DNA of 64,000 bases. Source: Chiua virens. Its lineage: Eukaryota; Basidiomycota; Agaricomycetes; Boletales; Boletaceae. The notes under the pieces were generated by a model. It saw only the letters and a list, made by a program, of their open reading frames with translations. It had not been told where the DNA came from and searched no databases. The position numbers were made by a program, and so were the translations under genes. The stretch lies in contig JAHNUO010000041.1 of assembly GCA_019787685.1 (NCBI GenBank), positions 109,794 through 173,793 of the forward strand. The letters are read 5' to 3'. This document shows, piece after piece, positions 20,446 to 33,500 of the stretch (within the stretch, counting starts at the first letter, position 1; every line of letters begins with the position of its first letter).

Positions 20446-22782
20446 CTATCTGTTCTCCTGGAGAACGACCGCTGCCTTGACCACCGTCGTTGGTGTCACG
20501 GTGTTGTGCTGCCCTCCGACGACTTCCTTGACCAAACCCAAACGCGTCGTGCAGAGAACCTTGCCCCTAACTGCTGTTCCCAAACCTGTTTGGTGATCGA
20601 CCATCATTGTAATTCTGTCGAATGTCTGTGCGGGATGAGCGAGGATGAGTTTGAAATCGGCCGAGAGGGTGCCTCCAATTGAATCTCTGAGTGTCTCGGC
20701 GGCTGAGATAATGGAACAGATGTCATGCCAAAACTTGGGGGACAATTTGGCTTGCGTATCTGTGGCAGAAGCGGCGCAACCAGCTGCGACAACGACGTCG
20801 GAGAGGCCTTGCATGGCACGCGACACGGGGATATCAACGTCCTCCATGGAAGAGGGGATATTGGTGCTGGCCAGAGATCGCCAACCGGCGGCGAATGTTT
20901 GAGGTTCTGTTAGTCAACTTGAAGATCAATAAACTGGTAGCAGCTGAAGTTGACGGCTTACCTGAATTGCGCACTTGGTCGTATATATTTCTTACGAGCC
21001 TGCTCGTTCCTTTGTCCCTTGTCCATGAGGAAATGACCGAATACATGTAAGATGTGAGGTATGCCCGCAGTGCGACTGGGAGGTACCAGGGAAGGCTGTG
21101 GGGTGGCATTGTGAGCAAGCGGTGCACGAACGATTCAGGAAGAGAGTTGGAGACACGATGCACGGCAGATGAATGTTCTTCGGCATCGGGGGATTTGACA
21201 TGGCGGATGAAACGGGTGGATATGGATGTTGAAGTTCGTTGAATGGCAATATTGAGCTCCTCGAGAGTGCGCACTATTGCCTTTTCGATGGATGTGTCCG
21301 AGCTGGTGATGCATTGATAAATGGTAGGTGAATCGAGTCGGCTAGTACTTGCGACGGCAGGGGTGGTATCTCGGAGCTGGTCATTGTACTGTTGATGGGT
21401 ACTGTGCATTCTGGCTTTGGACCATCTCAGCTCGTTGTGCGCAGAGACGAGCTCACGGGACAAGTCAGGGAGCTGGTCAAGCTGTCGGCGTACAGCAGCT
21501 AGTTTACCCGTTTTGATGGCAGCTGAACGTTTTCGGCGGTCCAGCTCAGCCTTGAGAGCAGCGATTTGGCGAAGCTTGCGCGACTGCGCCTTGTAGCGAC
21601 ACTGAAGGTCCATGAGGTCTGCATGGAGATTCTGCGCAGTCTTTTGGGTGGTTATGAGGACACTGGCAGTCATGACATCATATGGAAAGTACACGTACAT
21701 TCTCGCAGTAGTGAGCAGGAAGGATGTCGCGTAGATTCCGTATGGTAATGGTCCTGCCCACACCTGTTATAATGTCGTGATTTGTCGAAAGCGCTATGGT
21801 GTCGACATCGTCAGCATGGTTGATGGGAGATCCGATCTGTTCGTGCGTCACTGTATCCCAGAATGACACGAACGGTCCCGCAGAAGCTGCGATGTATGCG
21901 CTATCACTTGCCAAAGCGATGCAGCAAGGATAATCGTCGCTGTGAATGGGCCACTTTGAGAGTGTGTTCCTAGTCGATACGTCGATACGGTAGATGTGAT
22001 GATCCCATGATGCAAGGAAGAGGTGTGTGCTGTCGTGATGCCACGCGACGGACTGGTTGTAGAACGAGGTGACATGGATCTTGAAATTGGCGAGGAGACG
22101 ACCACCGTTGCATTCATAGATCTGCACGGACTTCGTGGCAGTCGCCAACAGCAGTCCGTTTGGCGAAAATTTTGCCGTATTCACTTCAGAGTCGTGTTCC
22201 AGTTTGATAAGTTCGTCGCCATTCGGTAGCGACCAGATCCGCGCTGTGTCGTCAGCCGATCCTGTCGCGATTCTCGTCCCGTCCAGCAACACATCGACTG
22301 CTCTCACTGCCCATTCGTGTCCTTTCAGCCTGGTCTTCAATCCTCCGCTCTCCGCATCAAACACCCGAACAATGCCTTTACGCCCCCCGCTGACAATCCA
22401 CCTCCCATCCTGCGACACCGCGATGCTGTAGACCTTACCTCTTGCGTCCATTGGCTTCATCACTTCTTTCCCATCGTCTCTCCTCCAACATTGAATCTTT
22501 CCATTCGCTCCACAAGCCAGTGCGCGCTTCCCATCGGCCGTAAACATGACTGAATATATGTGACTTTGGCCATCGATTTTGGCCGTGGATCCAGCCCTGA
22601 TTGGATAGATCCTCGTCAGCATCACGTCTTCGGTCACCTCACTTTGGCCACTCTTACTTTCGCTTGCCTTTGCCGGTCCCGGTGCCATCCTCATTCGACT
22701 CTTCCTTCTCGTCAGTACCATCCTTTCGACTTTTCGTTTACTCACCTCTCAGCGCCAGTACGCGACGCAATCTGGAAAACAT
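20446..22782 (-). CDS. WD40-coiled-coil protein B (tandem family)
   Basis: This is a paralogue of gene A with the same three main exons: WD40 propeller (about 22700-21700), coiled-coil exon (about 21655-20985) and C-terminal exon (about 20928-20446, stop at 20446). The C-terminal exon is nearly the same as in A and C (MQGLSDVVVAAGCAAS, AHPAQTFDR, VLCTTRLGLVKEVVGG). The short first exon (MFSRLRR at 22782) is present, but splicing it as in A or C would meet a TAA. Translation may instead start at the ATG at 22721 (MVLTRRKSRMRM). The basic N-terminal segment thus differs between paralogues. Introns have normal GT-AG ends. Function unknown. Confidence 0.75.
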
Positions 22783-23705
22783 TGCAGATGAAAGTATGAT
22801 GAGCGGTACAGCAACCCTTTACTCCACGGCACACACGTGTCGTCTCCTATGATTTCAGCGCTTGTTCTCATATTGGGTCACCTTTCTATTTCCGTCGCCG
22901 TGCCTGCCGTAGGATTCTCCTCGAAACTGGTTGGGATACAACATAGGGTCCAAACTTGGTACGCGACGTCATAGAGTTTTTTTAAGACCATGACTTACTG
23001 CCTCCTCAGTCTCATCCTTGAGGGTGACATTCAGGTGCGCCGAAAGGCTAGGGATGCGGCAATGCAAAACCATGCCAAAACGACCAAGCGATTCATTTAG
23101 AGTATGATTCACAGAGCGATGACGACGAACTCAAGTAGATGATCTGCATTTGGACCAACATTGAGTGTGTTGTGAAAATGAAGTCATGGCAGGAGGTGCA
23201 ACCCTCCTTTCGGAGACGAACAGGTAAGTTGGATTAGTTTGACTTGCCATCTGCCTGTCACTAACTTAATATTCACATTGAGGGCTCTGTAGGGCTTGGT
23301 GGATACCATATCACTAACCCACCATGGTGTCCGCAAGTAGCTTGGTCAAAAAAATTGCCTTTCTAGGGGTAGTTGTGCTCCTCGACGTCGGTTGCATGGT
23401 GGGGCCAGATGGAGGGAAGGGCCGCCGGTGGGGGTGCAGTTCCATTCTGTACTTGATCATACTAGGGACGAACGAACAGAGGCTGACTTTGAGCAATGCA
23501 GAGGCATGAATGATACCGCTTGGAGCAACAGTGAAGAGACATGGCTGCAGCGAATCGGCCCGAGAAAGAGTAAACGTAGCATCCCAAATACGTCTTGATA
23601 TCGCTCACTTGTTTTGTACACTAGTATAGGACTGTCGAGATAGCAATACAATGATGATTCAAAACGGACAGACAAAGAATTCTTGGTTCGACACACCGCA
23701 TCACA
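22783..23705. repeat. Flanking modules between WD40 genes B and C
   Basis: This holds a short form of the 5' module (22783-23010), then a dispersed repeat (23020-23335) that also occurs at 31255-31680, then a copy of the 3' module (23310-23700). The dispersed repeat shares cgccgaaaggctagggatg and a closing tract ccatatcactaaccc. No intact gene is seen. Confidence 0.55.
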
Positions 23706-26053
23706 CTACCTGTTCTCCTGGAGAACGACCGCTGCCTTGACCACCGTCGTTGGTGTCACGGTGTTGTACTGCCCTCCGACGACTTCCTTGACCAAACCCA
23801 AACGCGTCGTGCAAAGAACCTTGCCCCTAACTGCTGTTCCCAAACCTGTTTGGTGATCGACCACCATTCTGGTTCTGTCGAACGTCTGTGCGGGATGAGC
23901 GAGGACGACTTTGAAATCGGCTGGGAGGGCCCCTCCAATTGAATCTCTGAGCGTCTCAGCGGCTGAGATAATGGAAGAAATATCGTGCCAAAACTTGGAG
24001 GACAATTTGGCTTGCGTATCTACAGCAGAAGCGGCGCAACCGGCTGCGACGACGATGTCGGAGAGGCCTTTCATCGCATGTGACACGGGGATATCAAAGT
24101 CCTCTGTGGAGGCGGGGATGTTGGTGCTGGTCAGAGATCGCCAACCAGCGGCGAATGTTTGAGGTTCTGTTAGTCAACTTGAAGGTCAGCAAACTGATAG
24201 CTGCTGAAGTTGACGGCTTACCTGAATTGCGCGCTTGGTTGAATATATTTCTTATGAGCCTGCTCGTTCCCTCGTCCCTCGTCCACGAGGAAATAATCGA
24301 ATACGTGTAAGATGTGAGGTATGCCCGCAGTGCGACTGGGAGGTACCAGGGAAGGCTGTAGGGTGGCATTGTGAGTAAGCGGTGCACGAACGATTCAGGA
24401 AGAGAATCGGAGACGCGCTGCGCGACGGATGAATGTTCTTCGGCGTCGGGAGATTTGACATGGCGGATGAAATGGGTGGATACGGATGTTGAAGTTCGTT
24501 GAATGGCAATATTGAGCTCCTCGAGAATGCGCACTATTGCCTTTTCGACTGACGTGTCCGAACTAGTGATGCAATGGTGGATGGCAGGTGAATCGAATCG
24601 GCTAGTACTTGCAACGGCGGGGGTGGTATCTCGGAGCTGGCCATTGTACTGTTGATGGGTATTGTGCATTCGGGCTTCGGACCATCTCAGCTCGTTGCGC
24701 ACAGAGACGAGCTCGCGTGACAAGTCAGGGAGCTGGTCAAGCTGTCGGCGTACAGCGGCTAGTTTATCCGTTTTCATGGCAGCTGAACGTTTTCGGTGGT
24801 CCAGCTCAGCCTTGAGAGCAGCGATTTGGCGAATTTGGCGAAGCTTGCGCGACTGCACCTTGTAGCGACACTGAAGGTCCATGAGGTCTGCATGGAGATT
24901 CTGCGCAGTCTTTTGGGTGGTGATGAGGACAGTCATGGCATCATATGGAAAGTACACGTACATTCTCGCAGTAGTGAGCAGGAAGGATGTCGCGTAGATT
25001 CCGTATGGTGATGGTCCTGCCCACACCTATTACAATGTCGTGATTTGTCAAAAGCGCTATGGTGTCGACGTTGTCAGCATGGTTGATGGGAGACCCGATC
25101 TGTTCGTGCGTCACTGTATCCCAGAATGACACGAACGGCCCCGCAGAAGCTGCAATGTATGCGCTATCGCTTGCCAAAGTGATGCAGCGAGGGTAATAGC
25201 CGTTGTGAATGCACCATTTTGAGAGTGCATTCCCAGTTGATATGTCAATATGGTGAATCTGGTCATCCGATTCCCGGGATATAACGAAGAGATGCTTGCT
25301 GTTGTGATGCCACGCGACGGACTGGTTGTAGAACGAGGTGACATGGATCTTGAAATTGACGAGACGACCACCATTGCATTCATAGATCCGCACGGACTGC
25401 ACGGTAGCGGTCGCCAACAGCAGTCCGTTTGGCGAAAATTTTGCCTCTCTCACCCAATCGCCGTGTTCCAGTTTGATAAGTTCGTCGCCATTCGGTAGCG
25501 ACCAGATACGTGCTGTACCGTCAGCCGATCCCGTCGCGATTCTTGTCCCGTCCAGCGACACGTCCACAACGCGAACTGACCCTCTGTGTCCTATCAGCTC
25601 GATCACGAGTTCTCCGCTCTCCGCATCAAACACACTTCCAACGCCTCCACTCGCCCCACTTACGATCCATTTCCCATCCCGTGACACCGCGATGTTGTAG
25701 ACCTTGCCCTCCGCGTCCATTGGTTTCATCACTCCTTTCCCATCATCTCTTCCCCAACATCGAATCCTTCCTTCCTCTCCACAAGCCAGCGTGCGCTTCC
25801 CATCGGCCGTAAACATGACTGAATATATGTGACTTTGGCCATCGACTTCGATCACCTCCGCCGTGGATCCAGCCCTGTTTGGATAGCCCGTCCTCGCCAG
25901 CATCGCGTCTTCGGTCACCTCACTTTGGCTACTTTTGCCTTTGCCGGTCCCGGTGCCATCCTCATTCGACTCTTGCTTCTCGTCAGTATCATCCTTTCGA
26001 CTTTTCATTTACTCACCTCTCAGCGCCAGCACGCGACGCAATCTGGAAAACAT
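23706..26053 (-). CDS. WD40-coiled-coil protein C (tandem family)
   Basis: This is the most complete member. The first exon MFSRLRRVLALR (ATG at 26053) can be spliced in frame into an acidic Gly-rich N-terminus (ESNEDGTGTGKGKSSQSEV). Seven WD40 blades follow (about 25930-25020; for example TARIWSLPNGDELIKLEHG), then the coiled-coil exon (KTAQNLHADLMDLQCRYK...) and the C-terminal exon (VSHAMKGLSDIVVAAGCAAS to VVLQENR, stop at 23706). Compared with B the coiled-coil has a 3-residue repeat insertion (IRQIRQI). A stretch of blades 2-4 is almost the same as in the decayed gene D. The C-terminal part (FD..MV..HQTG...VLCTTRLGL) faintly recalls the beta head of GrpE nucleotide-exchange factors, which also follows a long helix; this is a guess only. 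Confidence 0.75.
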
Positions 26054-28028
26054 TGCAAATGAAAGTATGACGCCAAGAACGAGTGCTGTGACAACCCTTT
26101 GCCTCACGACGCACACGTGTCTTTTCCTGTAATCTTGGCGCTTGTCTTCACCTTTCAATTTTCGTCGCCGTGCTTGCCATTCTAAGTGTTATCTGCAAGT
26201 CTGGTCCGAACACAACATAGGGATGCAACGTCATAGAATTCTTCTCGAGATCGTGACTTTACTGCCTCCTCAGCCTCATCCTTGATCCCGCGCCCAATTG
26301 ACGTTCAATCGTCATTATAACTTGAACACACCCTTGTCATCACGACTGCATATGTCCAATCTTGTCCGTAGCAGCCCTGGTCCCCGTCAGTATCGCGTCT
26401 TCGGACACCTCAACTTTACCGTCTCGCTTTCAAAGGCCATTCTCACTTTTCGTTGTCTTTGCCGGACCCGGCACATCCTCATTCGACCCTCACTTCTCGT
26501 CTATACCGTCCATCCAACTTTCCATTTATTCATCTGTTCGCGCCAGTACTCGACGTGGCATCTGGAGAACATGGTAGATGAAAGGACGATAACAAGAACG
26601 AGCGCTGCAGCGACGACACACGTGTCTCCTTCCCCCTGTTATCTCGGCGCTTGTTGTCCACCTTTCCATCCCCGTCGCAGTGCTTGCCGTTCCTAGCGTT
26701 CTCTTCAAATCTGGTCCGAACACGTCATGGATCCAAACTCGGTATGCAACATCATAGAGTTCTCTCCAAGGTCTCCCTCACTGCCTCCTCAGCGACCCAC
26801 GTCTAGAATCTTTACTCAATATACTCATTCAATCGTCATGACGCCGGTCCCCATGTTTTCCGACCTACTTTCAGTGTCCACCACCGTCACGTTCAATACC
26901 ATATCGTGCGAATACTACATTATTGGTGTCCGATTCCTCCTTTCCTACAAGGTTGATCCATGCCATGCACAAACCTTTCCCAATTTCATCAGTATAACCT
27001 TCGGCCTTCTCATATCATGCATGTCGCGATATGCTGACTACTTCACAGCTTACCTCACGTGCAAACCCCATCTTTTTCATTCCTCTCCGAGTCACTCGCC
27101 CCTCTACCCTGGTCGGTCTGCCTTACCTCCCTTGGTACTCGCGCAATCCTTCTCTTGTCCGTTCGCGAATAGCTCCACGTTTCACTACATCTCGTCTGGA
27201 GAGTTTGACAACATCCTTAGCCATTACCTCAGGGCAGGGCCGTCAACACATCCGTCATGGCGCAGCCATAACCCCTTTCTTATGGACTTGCCGTCGCGCC
27301 GTCGATTTGGTAGGACGTTTTCATTATGATAGAGGAGAGACTCCTCAGCGCTAATAGTACTAGCGCGTAATGAGTGTGTGTGAGGTGGACTCACCACTGC
27401 GTTTTTGTGCATAGCCAAGGTCGGTAGAAAACGAATCAATGCCGCACACGGTATGATCAGAGATTCCAGTAACGTATGCACGCGCTGGCCTTCATCGGAA
27501 CATACCGACTGAGGGTGACCAGGGAAGCAGCAGGAGCGTATTTACGACCCTTTGTGTTCTCGAAAATAGAGGCGCGTTGTGAAGATCGATGCTTTGCATT
27601 TCAAGGCTAGTTGACGAAGAGACTTTGTACAGATGGACAGTGAGAGATAATATTGAGCGAGATCATCCCGGCGCCTTGATTCCGCAGACTTCTCATTAAA
27701 AACGACCAACCATTCGAGTGGATCGTCACTGCCTTCTGATAGCGGCATGTTGCGCTTGAACATGTGGCCGAGGCCCCGTGTCGTGGTCAAGTATATGAGA
27801 ATGGAGGCGCTGGGCGAGCAATGGGAAAGCAGGGTTAGGAACGGCGGCACTATTATGAAACATTGATACTGAGTACTGAAGGGACATGGCTGCAGCGCGC
27901 GAGGAACAGTTAACGTAGTAGTAGTACATCATGTTATTCAATCTACGGGACTGTAGCCTGAGAGATAAGAATACAAGAATGATTCGATTCGATTCGGATA
28001 AGGAATCCTGGGCGCCAACGACGCCGTG
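26054..28028. repeat. Flanking modules between WD40 genes C and D
   Basis: This is the longest copy of the 5' module (26060-27330), itself partly doubled: a second tract resembling the first exon and promoter region of the WD40 genes occurs at about 26380-26600. It is followed by a 3' module copy (27540-28010). Only decayed open frames are present. The tract gaacatggtagatgaaagg near 26568 corresponds to the gaaaacattgcagatgaaag start region of the neighbouring genes, so a fifth, mostly deleted WD40 unit may have been here. Confidence 0.45.
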
Positions 28029-29909
28029 TCACCCTACCTGTTCTCTCGGAGAGCGACCGTTGCCTTGATCCCCGTCGATACTACCGTCAAATCTTGTACC
28101 GCAAGTGGTGACTTTGACGATTTCTTTGATCAATCCCAAATGCGTCGTACAGAGAACCTTGGCCCTAGCTGCCGTTTCCAAACCTGTCTTGTGATCCACC
28201 GCCACCGCGATTCTGTTGACTGTTTGCGGGGCCAACTTTGAAATCGGCCAGGAGCGCGATTCCAATCGAATCGCTGAATTTGAGTGACATTTTGGCTCGC
28301 GTATCGGAAATAGAAGAACGTCGGAGAGGCCTTGCATGGCACGCGACACGAGGATATCGGAGTCCTCCGTGGAGGCGGGAATATTGGTGCTGGCCAGAGA
28401 TCGCCAACCGGCGGCGAATGTTTGAAGTTCTGTCGGTCAAAGTCAGAAAACCGTTGATAACGGCAGAAATTGGTAGCTGACCGGGTGTGCGTACTCCTTT
28501 TGTCCCTCGTCCCAGGAGGCAACGACAGAATACAAGTTAGAGGTGAGGTAGGGCCCGCGGAGGTACCAGGGGAGGTTGTGGCACGGAGCAGTGCACGAAA
28601 TTTTCAGGGAGAGCTAGAAACATGTTGCGCGGAGGATGATTATACATCGGTGTCAAGAGACTTGATGTAGTGGATGAAATAGGAGGATATGGACATTGGA
28701 GTGTTGAACGGCGGTATGCTTGCACGACTGGACCTTGTAGTGACCTTGGGGTCTTTTGGGTTGTGATGAGGTCCGTCATCACGCCGTCTGGAGAGGTACA
28801 CTTATGTCGTTGAAATAGCGAGAAGGGAGAATGGTGCGTAGATTCCGTACGGTGATGGTCTTGCCCGTGCTCGTCACGATGTCATGGTTTGTTGATATCG
28901 CTACGGACGAGATGTGGTTAGAATGCTGGATGAAAGATCCGCTGATCTGTGCGTGCGTCACTGCATCCCAGAATAACACCCGTGGACCCACAGAAGCAGC
29001 GATGTATATGCTATCACTTGGCAAGGCGATGCAGCGCGGATGATACTCGCTGTGGATGAGCCATGTCGAGAGCGTGTTCCCAGTCAATGCGTCTAGATGG
29101 TGAATGTGGTCATCCCGGGATGCAATGAAGAGATGCTTGTTGTCGTGATGCCACGCAACGGATTGGTTGTTATCTGAATTGACTTGAATCTTGAAATGGG
29201 CGAGCAGACGACCACTGTCGCGTTCGTAGATCTGCACGGCGTCCACCCCCGCCGCGGTCGCCAAGAGCAGTCCGTTTGGCGAAAATTTTGCCTCTCTCAC
29301 CCAATCGCCGTGTTCCAGTTTGATAAGTTCGTCGCCATTCGGTAGCGACCAGATACGTGCTGTACCGTCAGCCGATCCCGTCGCGATTCTTGTCCCGTCC
29401 AGCGACACGTCCACAGCGCGAACTGACCCACTGTGTCCTATCAGCTCGATCACGAGTTCTCCGTTCTCCGCATCAAACACACTCGCAACGCCTCCACTCG
29501 CCCCGCTTACGATCCATTTCCCATCCTGTGACACCGCGATGTTGTAGACCTTGCCCTCCGCGTCCATTGGTTTCATCCCTTCTTTCCCATCCTCCGTCCC
29601 CCAACATCGAATTATTCCTCCCTCTCCACCAGTCAGTACGTGTTTCCCATCGGCCGTAAACACGGCCGACCATATCTGATATCGGTCATCGTTTTTGGCC
29701 TGCTTCGCCGCCAAAGTTCTGTTTGGATACGTCCTTGTCAGTATCGCGTCTTCGGTCACCTCACTTTGGCCACTCTTACTTTTCTTTGCCCTTGCTGGCC
29801 TCGGCGCCATCCTCATTCGACCCTTGCTTTTCGTCAGTACCGTCCTTTCGAATATCCTTTCCGTTTACTCACCTCTCAGCGCCTTCATGCAACGTAATCC
29901 GGAAAACAT
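28029..29909 (-). pseudogene. WD40-coiled-coil gene D, C-terminal part decayed
   Basis: The WD40 part is open (about 29816-28779, 345 codons, seven blades, for example TARIWSLPNGDELIKLEHG), and the first-exon signature MFSGLR with its GTGAGTAAA donor is present at 29909. The coiled-coil exon is reduced to fragments at 28780-28530 with deletions and frame changes. The C-terminal exon (28349-28029) is recognisable (MQGLSDV, VDHKTGLE, VLCTTHLGLIKEIV) but shifts frame and lacks about 40 residues. A short WD40-only protein could still be made. Blades 2-4 are nearly the same as in gene C, unlike the rest, which points to recent gene conversion. Confidence 0.7.
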
Positions 29910-30530
29910 TGCAGACCAAGTACGAGTGCTGCAGCAACTCCCTTTGCCTCACGACACACGTGTCTCCTTCGCCTTATGATCTCGGCTCTTGTTCTCATAT
30001 TGGTCCGAACCTTTCTATCCCCGTCGCTGTCAGTGTGCTTGCCGTGATTTAAATTCTCCTCAACTGGTTAGAACTCAATCAAACTCGGTACGCAACTTGT
30101 TAGGGTTCCAGGGTCTCGTGCGATCACCTCACTGCCTCCTCAGCCCTGGCATCCTTGACCCGCCTCCGAAATCCTCGCGCATTAAATGTCAGGGATCTAT
30201 CGACCAATCGTCATCATCGCTCGTCCCATGTTTTCCGACTTGCTTTCACGTTCATATCCATGTCAACTCCCCCCACCTCCTTTCTTTCAAGGTTGATCCA
30301 TGCTCAAATCGCATCGGTATATACCTTCGGTCTTTTCATATGGTTCATGTCGCGATACGCTAAGTGCTTCACAGCTGGCTTCACTTGTAATATCATTTCT
30401 GTAGCCCCTGGTCGACTTGCCCTACTTTCCCTGGTTCTCGTGCAATTCTGTTTATGCCCGTTCGCCGCTGACATGCCCCAACTCCACATTCACTCTGCTC
30501 ACATCTTGTGTGGATAGTTCCGCAATATCC
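29910..30530. repeat. 5' flanking module D of the WD40 array
   Basis: This shares the acacgtgtctccttc tract (about 29957), a ctcactgcctcctcagc tract (about 30128) and a taccttcggtctttt tract (about 30321) with the upstream regions of genes A-C, in the same order. It marks the right end of the tandem array. Confidence 0.55.
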
Positions 30531-33500
30531 TTAGTGGGACACACTCTGGTGTAGTGAGGTACGGGTGGAGCCAAAGTATCTTCGGACAAGCGAGAGGCAC
30601 CGCTTCCCGCGCTTTTGCCTCCACCACGTCGCTCGTCCTCGCCCGTTGCAGCGCCGCGCCGACGTCCATGGTGGAGGGCTGTTTTTCCATGACTAACCAA
30701 CCACGCGCCTAGGGTCACGACCCACTGGCAATACCCAGTTATGGCCTCGACCGAGGCTGGCGCCAGCCGCGCCACACACCCAGCCTCGCACTCCCCCTCC
30801 CTGACACCGTTTCAGGTCCGAGTGAGTTCGTCGCGCACTTCCCCACCCACCCCTCCCTGGTACTCAGTTAAGGCTGCCGCATAGCTGACGTCCGGGCATC
30901 TGCCCCATCATGCGCCTGCTCTACCCCGCTAAGGCTGTCTGACCCCCTACTGCCCAGCCTTTGTGCTCTTCCACTTCCCTCCTCCTACTTGTCGGGTATG
31001 CTGCTTCGCGTTCTGCGTCGTCGGTCGCTCCTAACATTGTGGGAAGCAGCTCACGCATACCCGGCAGTTCGGGCTCCTGTCCCGGGCCGGAGAGCGCTTC
31101 GCCCAACCCCCACCCACCTTCTCGCCCTCCTCCTACTGCCTCCCGCTCCTCACAGCTCAAGGAGCGATGTCCAAAGATATTACTTCAGGTTCAGGCTTGT
31201 CTCATGGAGGGGCCCCATCACTGCGACAAAGTGGCAACTAAGATGGACGCTGACGATACACTCCCGCAAGACTCGCAAGGCGGTGCTCGCCGAAAGTCTA
31301 GGGATGCGGCAACGCAAAACGAGCAAGCGATCCATTCAGAGTATGATTCACAAAATGACGACGAACACGAGAAGGTGGTCCACATTTTGAGAAATATAAA
31401 GTGTTTTGTGAATGGAGTACGTTGTGCCATAAGAAATAGTGTTTGCTGAGCATCGACAGTCTATGTACTATAGGACCCGCGGTAACATATTTTGCGCACT
31501 GGCCGTCACTCGGAAAATACCGAGTAAGGGTGAGCAAGTCATGAGAAGTGGCGCGAGGTCTGGCCCTTCTTCGATCGATGACGAACAAGTAAGCTGGCTT
31601 GCTACTAGTATCTGCTGGTCACTAACTTGGTAGGGCTTGTTGCCATATCACTAACCCCACTGTGGTGTCCGCGAGCAGAGTCAAATTCTGTCGGACCGAA
31701 AGACGATGTGTTACCCATTAGTGCCAATTGACCCCGTCGGATGCTTTTCATAAATCTTTCCGGAGAGTGACGTCAAAAGTAAACATCGATTCAGTCGACA
31801 TTGAAGCTTTCGAGACATGACTCGTCGACAACGGCCTGCAGCTACCTCCGCACTAACCCCTACATCTCGGATACGAACGCAAGATCCGTTGTGGCGACTT
31901 GAAGGACAAGTCGGGAAAGGCCCAATTCAACGCCGGGAAACCTTTCCCCCGCAACGGGACCTTCTACTTCGAATTCTGAACGGTTTCGTCTAACTCGCCA
32001 GGACGAGTCACCTGCCAAGCGAGCCGTCGTCGTACTCGAACTTTGCACCGGATCATCACCTAACAACCATCAAAGAAGACATGCGCGAATTCATTCATAT
32101 CTCACATCGACAATTCCCAGGACTAGAAGTTGGGGAAGGCGGACTCGGATCGCAATGGGGTTATCGTCCGGAACCCGAACAAAGTGTCTGGTCGCAATCA
32201 CAACTGTGGAGGTATTCGAACTAATTTGATTCCCTCGGGGCCACTTTTAGCGGGATGTCCTTTGCCACAACTGACCTTTCGGAAGGGATGACTTTTAGCC
32301 CGGGCGCCGACGACGCCGTGGAGAACACGGACGGATCTGGTGATAACGAACCGAAACAATGGTACGATGACATAACATAACTGTTATCATATCAGCCACG
32401 TATCGGATACAGTGGAAAATACGCGGAGATTGTCCGATTATCGCAAACCAGGAACCATGTGCAGATAGAAACCCGCCACCTCAGTCTCGAGTCCTTCCAG
32501 GAAGAAAATGGATTTTTGGCGGATTTTATCGGTTCACTAGATGGTCGTCTTGATCATTTTTTGATCGTGCGTGTGACCGTCCGACGAATGGATTGATGCC
32601 TTGTCATATCCGATGGCGGAGCTGCGTTTCAAGTCCGTGTGAAATACATGTATGACGCTGTCGCGAGCACGTACGGAAGCAACACTCTGACCGGCCTGGA
32701 GGCCTGGTCCAAGGGCTGAGAAGATGATTATCGATCTAGTTTTGGTGCAGAATTTATATCTCCCACGGTCAACAGAGGTCACCTCCTTCACCGGCAGTTT
32801 CCCTGCAATCTGATCCTGGCGTCTGGAGCTTGGTCGAGACTTCACCGTTGAGTTTTGGGGTGTTGATGATGATAGTTTGGTGGCACATGTGCAACGTCGG
32901 AAGGGGGGCAACGCCACTCTGATCACGCTCATCATCACATGAGAGTGGGAAAGTCCTCCGTCGGGGCTTGCCAGCAGCAAGTCACATCCACAGGCCGATG
33001 CCGAGGATGGCGGGAATGGGCCCGCCTAGGTCACTGCCCCCCGTCGGAAAACAAATACGCTGATTTCGCCATAGGTTCCTGGATATCAAGATTTGTTTCC
33101 GATCATGTTCGGGATGCGGCGGTTGACGTTACACGTGTAACGTTGAGCGGTGGATTCCGCCGTGCCAAAAGAGGAAGGTGGTGGAAACGGAAAAACGAAA
33201 ACAGCCATAATGCACACCGTGGGCCCAATATGCGTGCATATATGCTTACGGAGTAGGGCACCACCACGGCTTCATCATGCATCCGGCATGGTTCGTACTT
33301 ATTGGGCGCTGTGCCGTTCGATGTAGACCCTAGTACTTTACGCACGGCGTACGCGCACGTCGCGCTAGTAGGCGAGGTGATCTTTTCGGAGGCGAAAATG
33401 ACGACATACGCACCTGTCAGAATTCACCGATGCGCGCGTCGGTGTGCTTCCGTCCAGCCCAGAACGCAGTCATATAGTTTGACGGAATAAGTTGACAGCA

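Noticed and set aside
30921..31160. Gly/Glu-rich minus-strand frame
   Set aside because: It is low in complexity and caused by the C-rich composition of this stretch.
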